Shown here piece after piece: positions 28,301-37,350 of a stretch of DNA of 64,000 nucleotides; within the stretch, counting starts at the first letter, position 1; each line of letters opens with the position of its first letter. This DNA is from an uncultured Myxococcales bacterium (GTDB lineage: Bacteria; Myxococcota_A; UBA9042). Made by a program: the position numbers and the translations under genes. The stretch lies in the NCBI GenBank assembly GCA_903842345.1, contig CAIMLR010000002.1:62001-126000 (forward strand), read 5' to 3'. Under the pieces are notes generated by a model. It ran no database searches and was not told the DNA's origin. It saw only the letters and a list, made by a program, of their open reading frames with translations.

Positions 28301-30848
28301 CGGTTGGGCGACGCCGCAGCGCGCCATGGACGAGCACAAACGGATGCTGATGTTGGGTATGAACACGATTGAGCCCGCGGAATTCTACGATCCGGCGATC
28401 GTCGGGCTGGCGCAGCGGCTGGCATGCAAGGACGGCCAGGATCCCAACGCGGCGGTGACCGATCCCAAGCAGGTGGACGCGCCGGGCAACTTTCCCAAGC
28501 AGTGCTACAAAGGCGACGCGCTGCGGACCGCGCTTTCCGTGGCGATCTTCCGGGCGACGCTGGAACACGAAGTCGGCCACACCTTGGGCCTGCGGCACAA
28601 CTTCCAGGGCTCGTCTGACCTGCTGAACTATTTTGACCAGTACTTTGACCCCGAGACGGGTCGGCAAAAAGAAGCCGTCGCGTGCGCCGACCTGACCACG
28701 CCAGCGGGCACCGTCGCGGCCAACCAGTTCTGCGGCCGCGATTTGTATGGCCGCAACCTGCTCGGTGAAACCTGCGTCTTCAGCCCGTGCCTGAGCGACG
28801 ACGACTGCCCCAACGGCGCGGCGTGCGCCAAGTCGACCAAACAATGCGTCGACGCCGACGGCGTGAAGACCGGCATGTGCAACGCCACGACGGCGGAGAC
28901 GCTCGCCTGCACCGACGACGCGGCTTGCGGCGACGAAGGCGTGTGCCGCAAAGGCGTCTGCAACGCCAGGATCAAGTGCACGGACCCGGCGAAATGCGGC
29001 ACCGGCAACACGTGCGACGGCGGCTATTGCGTTGACGCCCGCACCGGCGCGCCGCAGAGCATCCCGATGGTGCAATCGGCCACGGGCGTCGCCTACAAGT
29101 ACGTGCCGCGCGCGCAGATGACGCAGGCGGAAATCGACAACCGGCGGATGGAGTACCAATACTCGACGGTGATGGACTACGGCCAGAAGATCCACAGCGA
29201 TATTCACGGCCTGGGCAAATACGACTACGCGGCGATCCGCTACGGCTACGGCGAATTGGTCGACGTGTACGCGGACACCAGCTTCCTGCGGCAGCGCGTG
29301 CTGGACGTGGCCAAGCGCGAGAACGCCAACAAACCGGACATCGCGAAGTGGTCCGTGCAGATGGAGACGACCGGCTGGCAATACGACGTCATCACGCCGC
29401 AGCTCAGCATCGTCAGCGATTGGATGCCGCCGGCGTACAACCGCAAGCGCGACGCGGTGCCGGAATTTCTCGTCAATCTGGAGGCGAACAGCGCGTTCAA
29501 GTACGGCCGCAACGACATGGACCGCACGTACCTGGAGGTGCCGTACAAGTACTGCTCCGATGAATTCGTCGGCATTTTGGGCTGCAATCGCTTTGACACC
29601 GGCGCGACGGCCGAAGAAATCGTCTATCACGCGGGCGAAGCGGTGGAGGAGTACTACCTGTTTGACGCGTTCAAGCGCGAGCGGCAGTGGTTCGCGGCGG
29701 GCGGCAATCCGCTGGGCTATATGGCGCGCATCACCGATCGCTGGCTGACGCCGCTTGCCACGGCGGGGCGCTACTACGCGCTGTACAACAACATCCTGCG
29801 CTTCTATCCGTGGTTTCCGGCGTTTGACCGGCAGGAATCGGGCTTTGCCCAGATGCGGCGCGCGTCGCAGGCGGCGTTCAGCAAGCTGGCGGCGATGATC
29901 GGCTCGCCGGCACCAGGCGCGTATGTCTATGACAAGAAACAGAACCTCTACGTCAACACGTCCTACGCCGAGACCGCGCCGGGGGAGGCGCACGTCACGC
30001 TCGGACCGGGCAAGTACCCGTGGACCACGTTCGCCCACGACAAGGGCTACTACTACGCCGATCACCCGCTGTGGATCGGCGCCTATTGGGACAAAGTCGC
30101 GGCGATCCAGGTCATGACCAACGCGACGGTGTCGCTGCTGACCGAGTCCGCGGGCGAGCAGTTGCCGCTGTTTCGCGGGACGGCCATCGGCTTCAACACG
30201 ATCTACCCGCGCGAGCTGATGAAGGTGCTGGGCGGGCTCGTCGCGGGGGACGCCAACATGATCGGAGGCGTCTTTGTCGCCGATCCGCAGAACCCCGGGG
30301 AAAAAGTCTACAAACCCGCCGATCCGTTCCGCACGTACACAGCGTCGACACCGCGCGTGCAGCCGTCCATCACCAACCTGACGCTGCGTTTGCAGGCGGC
30401 ATGGCAGGCGGTGGCCAACCTGCCGGCGGGATTTGACCCGAGCTACACCGATTCCATGGCCGTGTGGCTCAAGGGCAACGGCTTGCAGTACACCGTTGGG
30501 ACCGGGCAGATCGGCGGGCATGACGCCAAGGTCCAGGTCGTGGAGTTTGAGGATCCGTTTGGCAAGAAGACGTACGTGGCGCCCAAGCCGAACTACGACG
30601 CCGACCGGTACTCGCCGACCTACCGGATGCTGCAGCGCCTGAACAGCTGGAAGACCGGCTGCAGCGATGGGGTCCCGTGCAGCGCCGGCGTGTGCGCAGA
30701 TGGCAGCGCGTGCGCGGCAGAATCGCTTGTCGCGACGACGGGCGCCGTCCAGGACGCGGTCGCAGTGAAGATGAAGGCAGAAATCGAGATTGTCGACGCG
30801 ATGCGACAGCTCTACGCGATCTACGGCGCGATCGGGGCGGGCAACTGA
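25389..30848 (+). CDS. giant metzincin-type zinc metalloprotease lipoprotein, copy 1
   Basis: An 1819-residue lipoprotein (signal ending LALAAC). The metzincin zinc site HEVGHTLGLRH is at residues 1060-1070, with E1061 as catalytic base and H1060, H1064 and H1070 as zinc ligands. A Met-turn-like VMDY lies about 200 residues later (M1262). Between them sits a Cys-rich insertion at about residues 1128-1220 with spacing like SDDDCPNGAACA. The motif resembles the bacterial zinc-dependent metalloprotease group with DUF5117/DUF4953, but the protein is far longer. It starts at ATG 25389 after GAGAGAG. The stop overlaps nothing: the second copy starts on the next base. Substrate unknown; it should act at the cell surface or in the periplasm. 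High confidence in protease class, low in role. Confidence 0.85.
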   Translation: MKFLHFVICAATLALAACAADPGLIDRTQVNRTQKADLAGVWYEFQVVSAMPSTAAFGFVGQTDFGGKQGKVIFDIQENALVVYPYAEAVVGGDAQWNKRKIRKYWDESVRNRASRDVQESDFVEVVVGNPIEMYPIISHFDVKRDYAAATGAQTNVLIENTTDRPWWQRDYVRVDWMGNTLANFAFPQGSVTMSPVDYYVQGDDLENPNHFYQDPDGGYFHFTRHLFGQPMSTGACSPYALAPGDCAGAAFEIRVSYKRADARHLNDYEIRPYHNSGPAQKFGYFLADRYTFSEDYGLTSSGHDYKAARWNIWQQSKTFALPKDAAGAEVHTACVTNDDCAKPLVCDQPDWFVPGACKIGQRLDYGARSIRPILYHLSADTPADHTPAEYATADGWNDVFQDTVAWLLFWEDKWRADGAKDAAGMPTGQVGFTDPQSKFGQRFCQTNADCAQHAVATTDLNISADKFNGVVIAAGMPGKMPQVVVVDDTLSARPQVTASGAWLSFVNATPDSAPATLTVGTTQVPDVAFVPGTLAAAKQGAVLIGADLQATEAVVTAGSATAKLPNLGLKAGESYTFVYVGGDALVLVRGGLNIAQLRAVNGIALSATAAKPSAGEDLSVGIAGVQSVDRLPYATASDGLFYSGQNPQVAFIRPGSRTDVTCMSDSGVGVCVGWKQELSQADADKRAQFKASLPPIFVLCENVFTAQRDVCDARGETGKAGAMNDCRYWRQETSGWRNPCADRNDGGWVRHAAEPKLVGDTRYNFLYWVTNMEPTSPLGYGPAAADPDTGEIQWACANVYGAALVTYAQYAKDLVDLLNGDLSDADLQTGKYIKAYLATQARSALNKSTFMGAAAPDAGLTPTESLVQAQARATLKMSDKLPGFVATEPPTPEQEQMLRDIAKPAGLAKVLDAQGLTFDPQLALNHLRQIQGTPVERAMINDEVALTLSDGGVQPGDAIAPEQIAALSPTGWATPQRAMDEHKRMLMLGMNTIEPAEFYDPAIVGLAQRLACKDGQDPNAAVTDPKQVDAPGNFPKQCYKGDALRTALSVAIFRATLEHEVGHTLGLRHNFQGSSDLLNYFDQYFDPETGRQKEAVACADLTTPAGTVAANQFCGRDLYGRNLLGETCVFSPCLSDDDCPNGAACAKSTKQCVDADGVKTGMCNATTAETLACTDDAACGDEGVCRKGVCNARIKCTDPAKCGTGNTCDGGYCVDARTGAPQSIPMVQSATGVAYKYVPRAQMTQAEIDNRRMEYQYSTVMDYGQKIHSDIHGLGKYDYAAIRYGYGELVDVYADTSFLRQRVLDVAKRENANKPDIAKWSVQMETTGWQYDVITPQLSIVSDWMPPAYNRKRDAVPEFLVNLEANSAFKYGRNDMDRTYLEVPYKYCSDEFVGILGCNRFDTGATAEEIVYHAGEAVEEYYLFDAFKRERQWFAAGGNPLGYMARITDRWLTPLATAGRYYALYNNILRFYPWFPAFDRQESGFAQMRRASQAAFSKLAAMIGSPAPGAYVYDKKQNLYVNTSYAETAPGEAHVTLGPGKYPWTTFAHDKGYYYADHPLWIGAYWDKVAAIQVMTNATVSLLTESAGEQLPLFRGTAIGFNTIYPRELMKVLGGLVAGDANMIGGVFVADPQNPGEKVYKPADPFRTYTASTPRVQPSITNLTLRLQAAWQAVANLPAGFDPSYTDSMAVWLKGNGLQYTVGTGQIGGHDAKVQVVEFEDPFGKKTYVAPKPNYDADRYSPTYRMLQRLNSWKTGCSDGVPCSAGVCADGSACAAESLVATTGAVQDAVAVKMKAEIEIVDAMRQLYAIYGAIGAGN

Positions 30849-33800
30849 ATGAAAACGCTAAATTACATCCACACGCTGTGTGTCGCCGCGCTGCTGAGCG
30901 CGTGTGCCCAGGACCGACCGGTCGTGGACACCGTCCAGCCGAACTACACCGCCAAGCGCGATCTGCTCGGCCGCGAGTGGTACATGCGCACGACCGTTGT
31001 CGACACCAAGTTCACCAACGCCCAGTCGTTTCCCGGCGCGATGGGCGGCCTCGCGCGCGGCGTCTTTGAGGTGCAGGAAAAGGCGCTGTTCTTCTACCGG
31101 ACCTATGAGTTCCTCGCCGGTTCAGAGGCGTACGCGCAGAAGTCCGACACCGATACGCCGCTCAAGGACGCCGCTGGCCAGCCGGTGACGCACGCCGTGC
31201 CGCAGGATTACCAGAAGATCGCGTGCACCGCCGACACCCAATGCCACGCCGGCGCACGGTGCGCAGACGGCAAGCGCAGCGACGCCTGGAAGGACGAGGG
31301 CGACTGGCAGGGCTTCTGCGTCCACAACGCCCAGGCCTACGTCTACCGCGGCAGCCCGCTGCTGGCCTTTCCCATCACCAGCCACTTTGACATCAGCTAC
31401 ACGTACAGCACGGCGACCGGTGAAAAGACCAACAAGCGCTATGAAAACACCAGCGACCGCAAGTGGTACGACCGGGAATTCATGCGCGTCCAGTGGGGCT
31501 TGAACCAGCTCCTCAACGACGACGCGGACGTGCTCGCCAGCGCCGGCGCCAGCGTCGTTTATGCCGGCGACAGCGCGCCCGACGGCGAAGGCTTCCAGGC
31601 CGGCGTTGACCGGAAATGCCCCGACAACGCCAGCGACTGCAGCACGCCCATCAGCAGCCAGCAATTCTTCACCTACACGCACCGGCAGATCCTGACCGCG
31701 TCGACGATCAAGATGAGCGACGGCACCGCGATTCCCGCCTGCTATTTCTACCCGTACTACGTCGGCGGCGTGTACGACTGCGCGTCGGAGGAATACACCG
31801 TCCGCACGTTCTTTCTGGAAGTGCCGCGGTACGCTGACCCGCAGCGGCAGTACGTGGCGCGCGAGATGGACGACGTGGAGCTGCAGAAGTTCGGCTTCTT
31901 CCGCGCCGAGCGGCAGGTCTACGACGTCCAGTACGGCAACATTTTCAGCAACGAAGTGCGCCGTGCGGTGCGCCATCGGATTTGGGACAAGTACGTCAAG
32001 AAGCCGGACGCCGATGGCGTGTGGCGCGGCGATTTTGACTATGCGCAGATGACGCCGCAACCGATTGTGTACTACCTGAACGCGGACCATCCACGCGCGC
32101 TGGCGGCGCAGTCGATCGAGATCGCCAAGATGTGGGCGGAGCCGTTTGCCGCGGTGGTGGCGTTCCAGAAGCCGGGGTTCAATCTGGACTTTCCGATGTT
32201 CGTGCTGTGCGAGAACAGCGACGCGCTGGCGCAAGCGGCGCTGGCGGCGGGCGAAAAGCAGGACGATGGCCAGTGGCAACCCGGCCCGGACGGTCAGCCG
32301 GCGCCGATCGCCAACGGGACGGTCGCGCAGTGGTCGGGCACAGCGCTGGGCAAGCGGTTCTGCCGCAACATGGACCAAGCGCACGCGTTTGGCGATTTGC
32401 GCTACTCGTTCCTGCACGTGGTCAACCAGCCGCTGCAGAACGGGCTGCTGGGCTACGGTCCGGCGGCGAATGACCCGCTGACGGGGGAGATTGTTGCGGC
32501 GAGCGCGCACAGCTACGCGTCGGCGATGAAGACGAGCGCAGAGAGCGCGCTGCAGGCGATGGAGCTGGCCGCGGGCATTCTGGACTTCAACGACGTGAAG
32601 CGCGCCAGCCAGAACCGCTACGTGACGGCGACACGTGTGGCGCAGCAGTACGACCTGAAGGGTCCCAAGAGCCTGGAAGAGGTGCGCAACCACGTGGCGG
32701 CGATGCTGGACCCGGACGTGCGCGGCCAGTTGACCGACCTGGGCCTGGAACCGATCGACGACGCGGGCACATGGGCGCAGAGCCGCATGGCGCACGTGCA
32801 GCAGAACGCCCAGCTGGACGCGATGCTGATCGGCGACGACGACGGCCACACGGTGCAGGCGATGTTCAAGCAGTGGCACATTCCGGTGGGCCAGAGCGCG
32901 GTGGTGACCGACGACGACCGCAAGCAGCTGAGTCTGGCCAACTGGGCGCACAAGGCGGGTTACCTCAAGCAGCAGGCGGTCTACGACAAGCTGGCGGTGA
33001 GCACGCTGCACTTTGCCGATCTGGCCGATGGCGCGATCCTCGGCCTCGCGCAGCAGTACGGCGCGCAGTACGACGAGAAGCTGTGCCAGGCGTATCAGGC
33101 GGCCAAGGTCAAGACGGTGATTGCGTGGACGCCTGAGAGTACGCCTCCCGAGGCTTGCCCGACGGCGGGCGCGTTCGCGTCGCTGGGGCTGGGCAAGGGC
33201 CACGTGTGCGTGGACATGGGCCAAGGGCCGCAGTGGGCGCGCTGTTCAACGGGGACGCTGGCGGCGCAGCTGCGGGTGGCGCTGAACGACGTCAACAACA
33301 ACCAGAATCCGGCGGTCGACCAGCAGCATGTGCTGCCGGGACCGTTCTACTCGGACACGACCGATCCAGTTGTGATCGCGACGCAGCAAATTGGCCGCGC
33401 CGTGCTGGCGCCGCTGCGCGCGACAATCAAGCTGGCGCTGTGGCAGCAGATCTACCGCGGCACGGCGACCCATGAGGTCGGCCACACCCTGGGCCTGCGG
33501 CACAACTTTGAGGCGTCGACGGACGCGCTGAACTACCATCCGCACTTCTGGGACCTGAAGCTGGACGGCAACGGAGAAGTGGCGAACCCGTTTGCCGCGG
33601 AGACGGCGGCGCAGAGCCAGGGCAACCTGCGGATGCACATGCTGGCGTCCGTGATGGACTACACCGCGAAGTTCAACGGCAGGTTCCTGGGCGTGGGCCT
33701 GTACGACAAGGCGGCGCTGAAATTTGGCTACGGCGACATGGTGGAGGCTTTTGACCACCCGCCAGTGCTCGACAAGTCGCCGGGCGGATACCTGGCGCCG

Positions 33801-35363
33801 CTGGCGCAGTACCTGCTGACGCCGCAGGACAGCGATCCGGGGACGCTGCTTGTGCAGGACCTCGGCGTGACGGACCTGAACCGGATCAACCGCCGCATCC
33901 ACTACACGACGCTGCCCAAATACTACGGCGGCGTGGCCAACATGTACGCGCGCCACGACGTGTCCTGGCGCGACATCAAGGGCGCGCCGTGCACGCAGGA
34001 CTCGGACTGCGGCGGCGACAAAGTCTGCGCCAAGCTCGGGGAGGACAAGTTCTGCGCGGTCAAGGCGACGCGCGCCAGCGAAGTGCCGTTCCGCTTCTGC
34101 AGCGACGAGCAGAACGGCCAGACGCCGAGCTGCGCGACCCACGACGAAGGCGCGGATCCGTACGAAATCACCCGCAACGCCTTGGAGGACTATGAAAACT
34201 ACTGGTATTTCTGGGGCTACATGCGGGACAACGAGATGTTCAACCCGAACAATTACGCCAACCGCGTGCTGCGCCAGTTCCTGACGGCGAACCGGCAGAT
34301 GCAGTTCTGGGCGATCGATTTTGCCACGTACCAGAAAAACGGCTGGTGGAAGAGCCACTACGGCCAGGACTTTGATCAGGACGTGAACGGCGGCCTGTCG
34401 GGCGCGCTGGCCTCGCTGCTGGGCTTCAACACGATGGCGCAGACGCTGGGGCGGCCAAGTCCCGGCTACTATGACATGAACGCGCTGCGTGGCCGGTTTG
34501 AGCCGTACAACAACATCGACGCGCAGACATCCGAGCTGCACTGGCTGGATGAGCTGGACGGCGCGCGGCCGGTTTACGCGGCGTGGGGCGGCGGCTACCT
34601 GTACCGCCCGGTGACGGCGGGGCAGATCTACGACCGGCTGGCGGCGTTCCAGATGCTGTCCGATCCGACGCTGCCGCGGTTTGTCGGCATCAACGAGAGC
34701 GAGGACACGCGGCGGTATCTCGTCAGCTACTTCACGCTGTTTCCGCGGCAGCTGATCAACCTCTTTGGCGGCATCAGCTACGAGGGCATCGACGCGTACG
34801 GCTGGATGCTCGTGCAGGGCGACAAGCCCGACGGTTCGGCGGACACGCTGCTTCGGCCGCTTTTTGCCGGCGCCAACGCCAACGCGCCCAAGGCGTGCAA
34901 GGACTTTGCCCCGGACGCGCCGCTGAGCGCCAAGGTCGGCTGCCTGAAGTACCGCGTGTACCCGGACCCGCGGCCGACTTTCCCGTCAACGCGGTTCCGC
35001 ATGCCGCTGCTGGCTTCTGTCTACGGCATGTCGTTCCTGACCAGGAGCTACGACCGGACGTACCTGGACCTGGCGCGGGTGTTCGTGGCCGGCAATCAGG
35101 CGCAAATCACGCTGCCGGACGACGTCACGGCGACCGACATCGCCCAATTCACGGACCCGCTGTCCGGCCGTCAGTACGTGGCGGCGAAGATCAGCGACAA
35201 GACGCTGAACCCGGGCTACGAGGCCGTGCTGGCGGCGCAGAAGGAACTGGCGAAGTACGTGACGCTGGACAAGCTGCAGGCGGATTATTTGTTCAGCGAG
35301 TTTCAGTTTCGGGTGAGTCTTTTGGATCTGGTGCGCACGATGCACGAGGTTTATGAGTATTAG
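30849..35363 (+). CDS. giant metzincin-type zinc metalloprotease lipoprotein, copy 2
   Basis: A 1504-residue paralogue of the preceding gene; its ATG begins on the base after that gene's stop. The lipoprotein signal ends LLSAC. The zinc site HEVGHTLGLRH lies at residues 875-885 (E876 catalytic), followed by the Met-turn SVMDY (M936). A short Cys-rich insertion (CTQDSDCGGDKVC, about residue 1048) falls where copy 1 has its own different Cys cluster. The two share the N-terminal pattern 'Y/N-x-T-x-K-x-DL-x-G-x-W/E-WY' after the Cys, matching internal blocks such as TSHFDI/ISHFDV and LLGYGPAA/PLGYGPAA, and the C-terminal layout. So it is a tandem duplication that has diverged strongly. The two copies may have different targets or act together. 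Confidence 0.85.
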   Translation: MKTLNYIHTLCVAALLSACAQDRPVVDTVQPNYTAKRDLLGREWYMRTTVVDTKFTNAQSFPGAMGGLARGVFEVQEKALFFYRTYEFLAGSEAYAQKSDTDTPLKDAAGQPVTHAVPQDYQKIACTADTQCHAGARCADGKRSDAWKDEGDWQGFCVHNAQAYVYRGSPLLAFPITSHFDISYTYSTATGEKTNKRYENTSDRKWYDREFMRVQWGLNQLLNDDADVLASAGASVVYAGDSAPDGEGFQAGVDRKCPDNASDCSTPISSQQFFTYTHRQILTASTIKMSDGTAIPACYFYPYYVGGVYDCASEEYTVRTFFLEVPRYADPQRQYVAREMDDVELQKFGFFRAERQVYDVQYGNIFSNEVRRAVRHRIWDKYVKKPDADGVWRGDFDYAQMTPQPIVYYLNADHPRALAAQSIEIAKMWAEPFAAVVAFQKPGFNLDFPMFVLCENSDALAQAALAAGEKQDDGQWQPGPDGQPAPIANGTVAQWSGTALGKRFCRNMDQAHAFGDLRYSFLHVVNQPLQNGLLGYGPAANDPLTGEIVAASAHSYASAMKTSAESALQAMELAAGILDFNDVKRASQNRYVTATRVAQQYDLKGPKSLEEVRNHVAAMLDPDVRGQLTDLGLEPIDDAGTWAQSRMAHVQQNAQLDAMLIGDDDGHTVQAMFKQWHIPVGQSAVVTDDDRKQLSLANWAHKAGYLKQQAVYDKLAVSTLHFADLADGAILGLAQQYGAQYDEKLCQAYQAAKVKTVIAWTPESTPPEACPTAGAFASLGLGKGHVCVDMGQGPQWARCSTGTLAAQLRVALNDVNNNQNPAVDQQHVLPGPFYSDTTDPVVIATQQIGRAVLAPLRATIKLALWQQIYRGTATHEVGHTLGLRHNFEASTDALNYHPHFWDLKLDGNGEVANPFAAETAAQSQGNLRMHMLASVMDYTAKFNGRFLGVGLYDKAALKFGYGDMVEAFDHPPVLDKSPGGYLAPLAQYLLTPQDSDPGTLLVQDLGVTDLNRINRRIHYTTLPKYYGGVANMYARHDVSWRDIKGAPCTQDSDCGGDKVCAKLGEDKFCAVKATRASEVPFRFCSDEQNGQTPSCATHDEGADPYEITRNALEDYENYWYFWGYMRDNEMFNPNNYANRVLRQFLTANRQMQFWAIDFATYQKNGWWKSHYGQDFDQDVNGGLSGALASLLGFNTMAQTLGRPSPGYYDMNALRGRFEPYNNIDAQTSELHWLDELDGARPVYAAWGGGYLYRPVTAGQIYDRLAAFQMLSDPTLPRFVGINESEDTRRYLVSYFTLFPRQLINLFGGISYEGIDAYGWMLVQGDKPDGSADTLLRPLFAGANANAPKACKDFAPDAPLSAKVGCLKYRVYPDPRPTFPSTRFRMPLLASVYGMSFLTRSYDRTYLDLARVFVAGNQAQITLPDDVTATDIAQFTDPLSGRQYVAAKISDKTLNPGYEAVLAAQKELAKYVTLDKLQADYLFSEFQFRVSLLDLVRTMHEVYEY

Positions 35364-35391
35364 GGCGGGCGGCCGCCGCAGGCGCGGCCGT

Positions 35392-35423
35392 GCGAGGGGA
35401 GAAACCGAGGTTTCTCCCCTCGC
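35392..35423. terminator. strong hairpin, probable bidirectional terminator
   Basis: GCGAGGGGAGAAACC and GGTTTCTCCCCTCGC form a perfect 15-base inverted repeat with only GA between them, starting 28 bases after the stop of the metzincin operon. It sits between convergent genes, so it can serve the plus-strand operon; the T-run is only TTT in the stem. Probably a terminator or mRNA 3' stabiliser. Confidence 0.55.
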
Positions 35424-35580
35424 GCTCCCCGCTTCCTTGGGACTCGCTGCGCAGGTCGGCTGCGCCTCCCCGTGCTCGCTCGACGCGTTGTGGGGAGGTT
35501 GGGCGATCGGGAGGTGAGCAGGCTCGGGTCGGCTGCGCAGGTCGGCCTGCGGCCTCCCCGTGCTCGCCTTGGATGGGCGG

Positions 35581-35720
35581 CTTGCGCTGCGCGCTCGCTG
35601 GAAAGACACGCTTGCGCCGCGCGCTCGCTCGGAAGGCACGCTTGCGCTGCGCGCTCGCTCGGAAGGCACGCTTGCGCTGCGCGCTCGCTGGGAAAGCACG
35701 CTTGCGCTGTGCGCACGCCC
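35581..35720. repeat. 30-bp direct tandem repeat, 4.7 copies
   Basis: Units start at 35581, 35611, 35641, 35671 and 35701 (partial, 20 bases). Each begins CTTGCGCTGC and contains GCGCTCGCT. Units 2 and 3 differ at one base. The array ends exactly at the mutase stop codon. No spacer/repeat alternation, so it is not CRISPR. Confidence 0.9.
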
Positions 35721-37346
35721 TCAAATCACCAAGACCTCGCGATGCTTCCCAAACACCTCGCGCAGCACGCCGGAAATCTCCCCGGTTGTCGCCCAGGCCC
35801 GCACGCAATCCACGATCTTCGGCATCACGTTGGCGCCCGACTCTGCCGCGTCTTTCAGCGCCCGCATCGCCTGCGCGTGCGCGTCCGCATCCCGCCGCTC
35901 GCGCAGCGCGCGCACCCGCGCCACCTGCTCGCCTTCGATGCGCGCGTCGATCTTCTGGATCGGCATCGGCACTTCCTGCTGCGACTGGAACTGGTTCACG
36001 CCGACGATGACTTGCTCGCCTTTTTCCACCGCCCTCTGGTAGCGATACGCGCTGTCCTGGATTTCCCGCTGCGGGTAGCCGTGCTCGATCGCCGCGACCA
36101 TGCCACCCAGCTCGTCGATGCGCGCGAGGTATTGCTCGGCTTTGGCCTGCAGCTCGTCGGTCCACTGCTCAATCAGGTAGCTGCCCGCCAGCGGGTCAAT
36201 CGTGTCCGCCACGCCCGACTCGTAGGCAATGATCTGCTGCGTCCGCAGCGCAATTTCCACCGCCGCTTCCGTTGGCAAGCCCAGCGCCTCGTCGCGGGAA
36301 TTCGTGTGCAGCGACTGCGTCCCGCCCATCACCGCGGCCAGCGCTTGCAGCGTCACGCGCACGATGTTGTTGTCCGGCTGCTGGGCCGTCAGCGTCGATC
36401 CGCCGGTCTGCGTGTGGAAGCGCAGCTTGCACGATTCGTCGCGCTTGGCGCCAAACCGCTCGCGCATGATCTTGGCCCACAGGCGCCGCGCCGCGCGGAA
36501 TTTCGCGACTTCTTCCAGGAAGTTGTTGTGGCCGTTGAAGAAGAACGCCAGGCGGTTGGCAAAATCGTCCACGGTCAGGCCGGCCTGGATCGCTGCTTCC
36601 ACGTACGCGATGCCGTCGCCGAGCGTAAACGCCAACTCCTGCGCCGCGTCGCAGCCCGCCTCGCGGACGTGGTAACCGGAAATGGAGATCGTGTTCCACT
36701 TGGGCACGTCGCTCGCGCACCAAGCGAAGAGATCGGTGATCAGCCGCATGGACGGCCGCGGTGGATAAATGTAGGTGCCGCGCGCCATGTATTCTTTGAG
36801 GATGTCGTTCTGGACGGTGCCTTGCAGCAGCTTGGGATCGATGCCCTGGCGCTCCGCCGCGACGTACAGGAAGCCAAGCAGCGTTGTCGCCGTCGCGTTG
36901 ATGGTCATCGACACGCTGACGTCTGCCAGCGGAATCTGCGCCATCAGCGTTTCCATGTCCTCCAGCGACGCGATCGACACGCCGACGCGGCCGACCTCGC
37001 CCAGCGCCTGCTCGTGATCGGGATCCAGGCCCATTTGCGTGGGCAGATCGAACGCCACGGACAGGCCCGTCTGGCCGCGCGCCAGCAGATAGCGGTAGCG
37101 CTCGTTGGACTCGGCGGCGCTGGCAAAACCCGCGTACTGGCGCATGGTCCACAGGCGGCCGCGGTACATGGTCGCCTGGACGCCGCGGGTGAACGGGAAT
37201 TGCCCGGGGAATTCCGCGCTGCCGTCGCCGGTGTAGAGAGGCGGGACTTCCTCGCCAGTCGAGCGGCGAAACGTCGCCTGGCGCAGGGCTTTCTTGGTGG
37301 CGGGCTGGTAGACGCGCTCCAGCCAGGACGTGTGCGAGTCGGTCAT
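35721..37346 (-). CDS. methylmalonyl-CoA mutase large (catalytic) subunit, without B12 domain
   Basis: A 541-residue catalytic TIM-barrel subunit. It carries the mutase signatures [47 protein letters not shown] and [12 protein letters not shown]. The Tyr in TMY and Arg in PSMR are the residues that, in methylmalonyl-CoA mutase, read the substrate carboxylate; isobutyryl-CoA mutases carry other residues there. It interconverts succinyl-CoA and methylmalonyl-CoA. The frame ends after residue 541, about 150-190 residues before the C-terminal cobalamin-binding (DxHxxG) domain of fused enzymes, so a separate small subunit is needed; none is in the window. GAGGAG lies 9 bases before the ATG, and the start is 4 bases past the stop of the RluA-type gene. 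Propionate/branched-chain or odd-chain catabolism is the likely use. Confidence 0.93.
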   Translation of the reverse strand: MTDSHTSWLERVYQPATKKALRQATFRRSTGEEVPPLYTGDGSAEFPGQFPFTRGVQATMYRGRLWTMRQYAGFASAAESNERYRYLLARGQTGLSVAFDLPTQMGLDPDHEQALGEVGRVGVSIASLEDMETLMAQIPLADVSVSMTINATATTLLGFLYVAAERQGIDPKLLQGTVQNDILKEYMARGTYIYPPRPSMRLITDLFAWCASDVPKWNTISISGYHVREAGCDAAQELAFTLGDGIAYVEAAIQAGLTVDDFANRLAFFFNGHNNFLEEVAKFRAARRLWAKIMRERFGAKRDESCKLRFHTQTGGSTLTAQQPDNNIVRVTLQALAAVMGGTQSLHTNSRDEALGLPTEAAVEIALRTQQIIAYESGVADTIDPLAGSYLIEQWTDELQAKAEQYLARIDELGGMVAAIEHGYPQREIQDSAYRYQRAVEKGEQVIVGVNQFQSQQEVPMPIQKIDARIEGEQVARVRALRERRDADAHAQAMRALKDAAESGANVMPKIVDCVRAWATTGEISGVLREVFGKHREVLVI

Positions 37347-37350
37347 GACC

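Larger units (their letters stand above)
35364..35720. other. repeat-rich gap between convergent genes
   Basis: The 357 bases between the stop codons of metzincin copy 2 and the mutase contain no gene. It holds a near-perfect hairpin (35392-35423), two related copies of a segment containing GCGCAGGTCGGC and CCTCCCCGTGCTCGC (near 35450 and 35540) and a 30-bp tandem array (35581-35720). Arg/Ala-rich frames across it are low-complexity artefacts. Confidence 0.7.

Noticed and set aside
35581-35720. CRISPR array of 30-bp units
   Set aside because: No spacers between units and no cas genes in the window.
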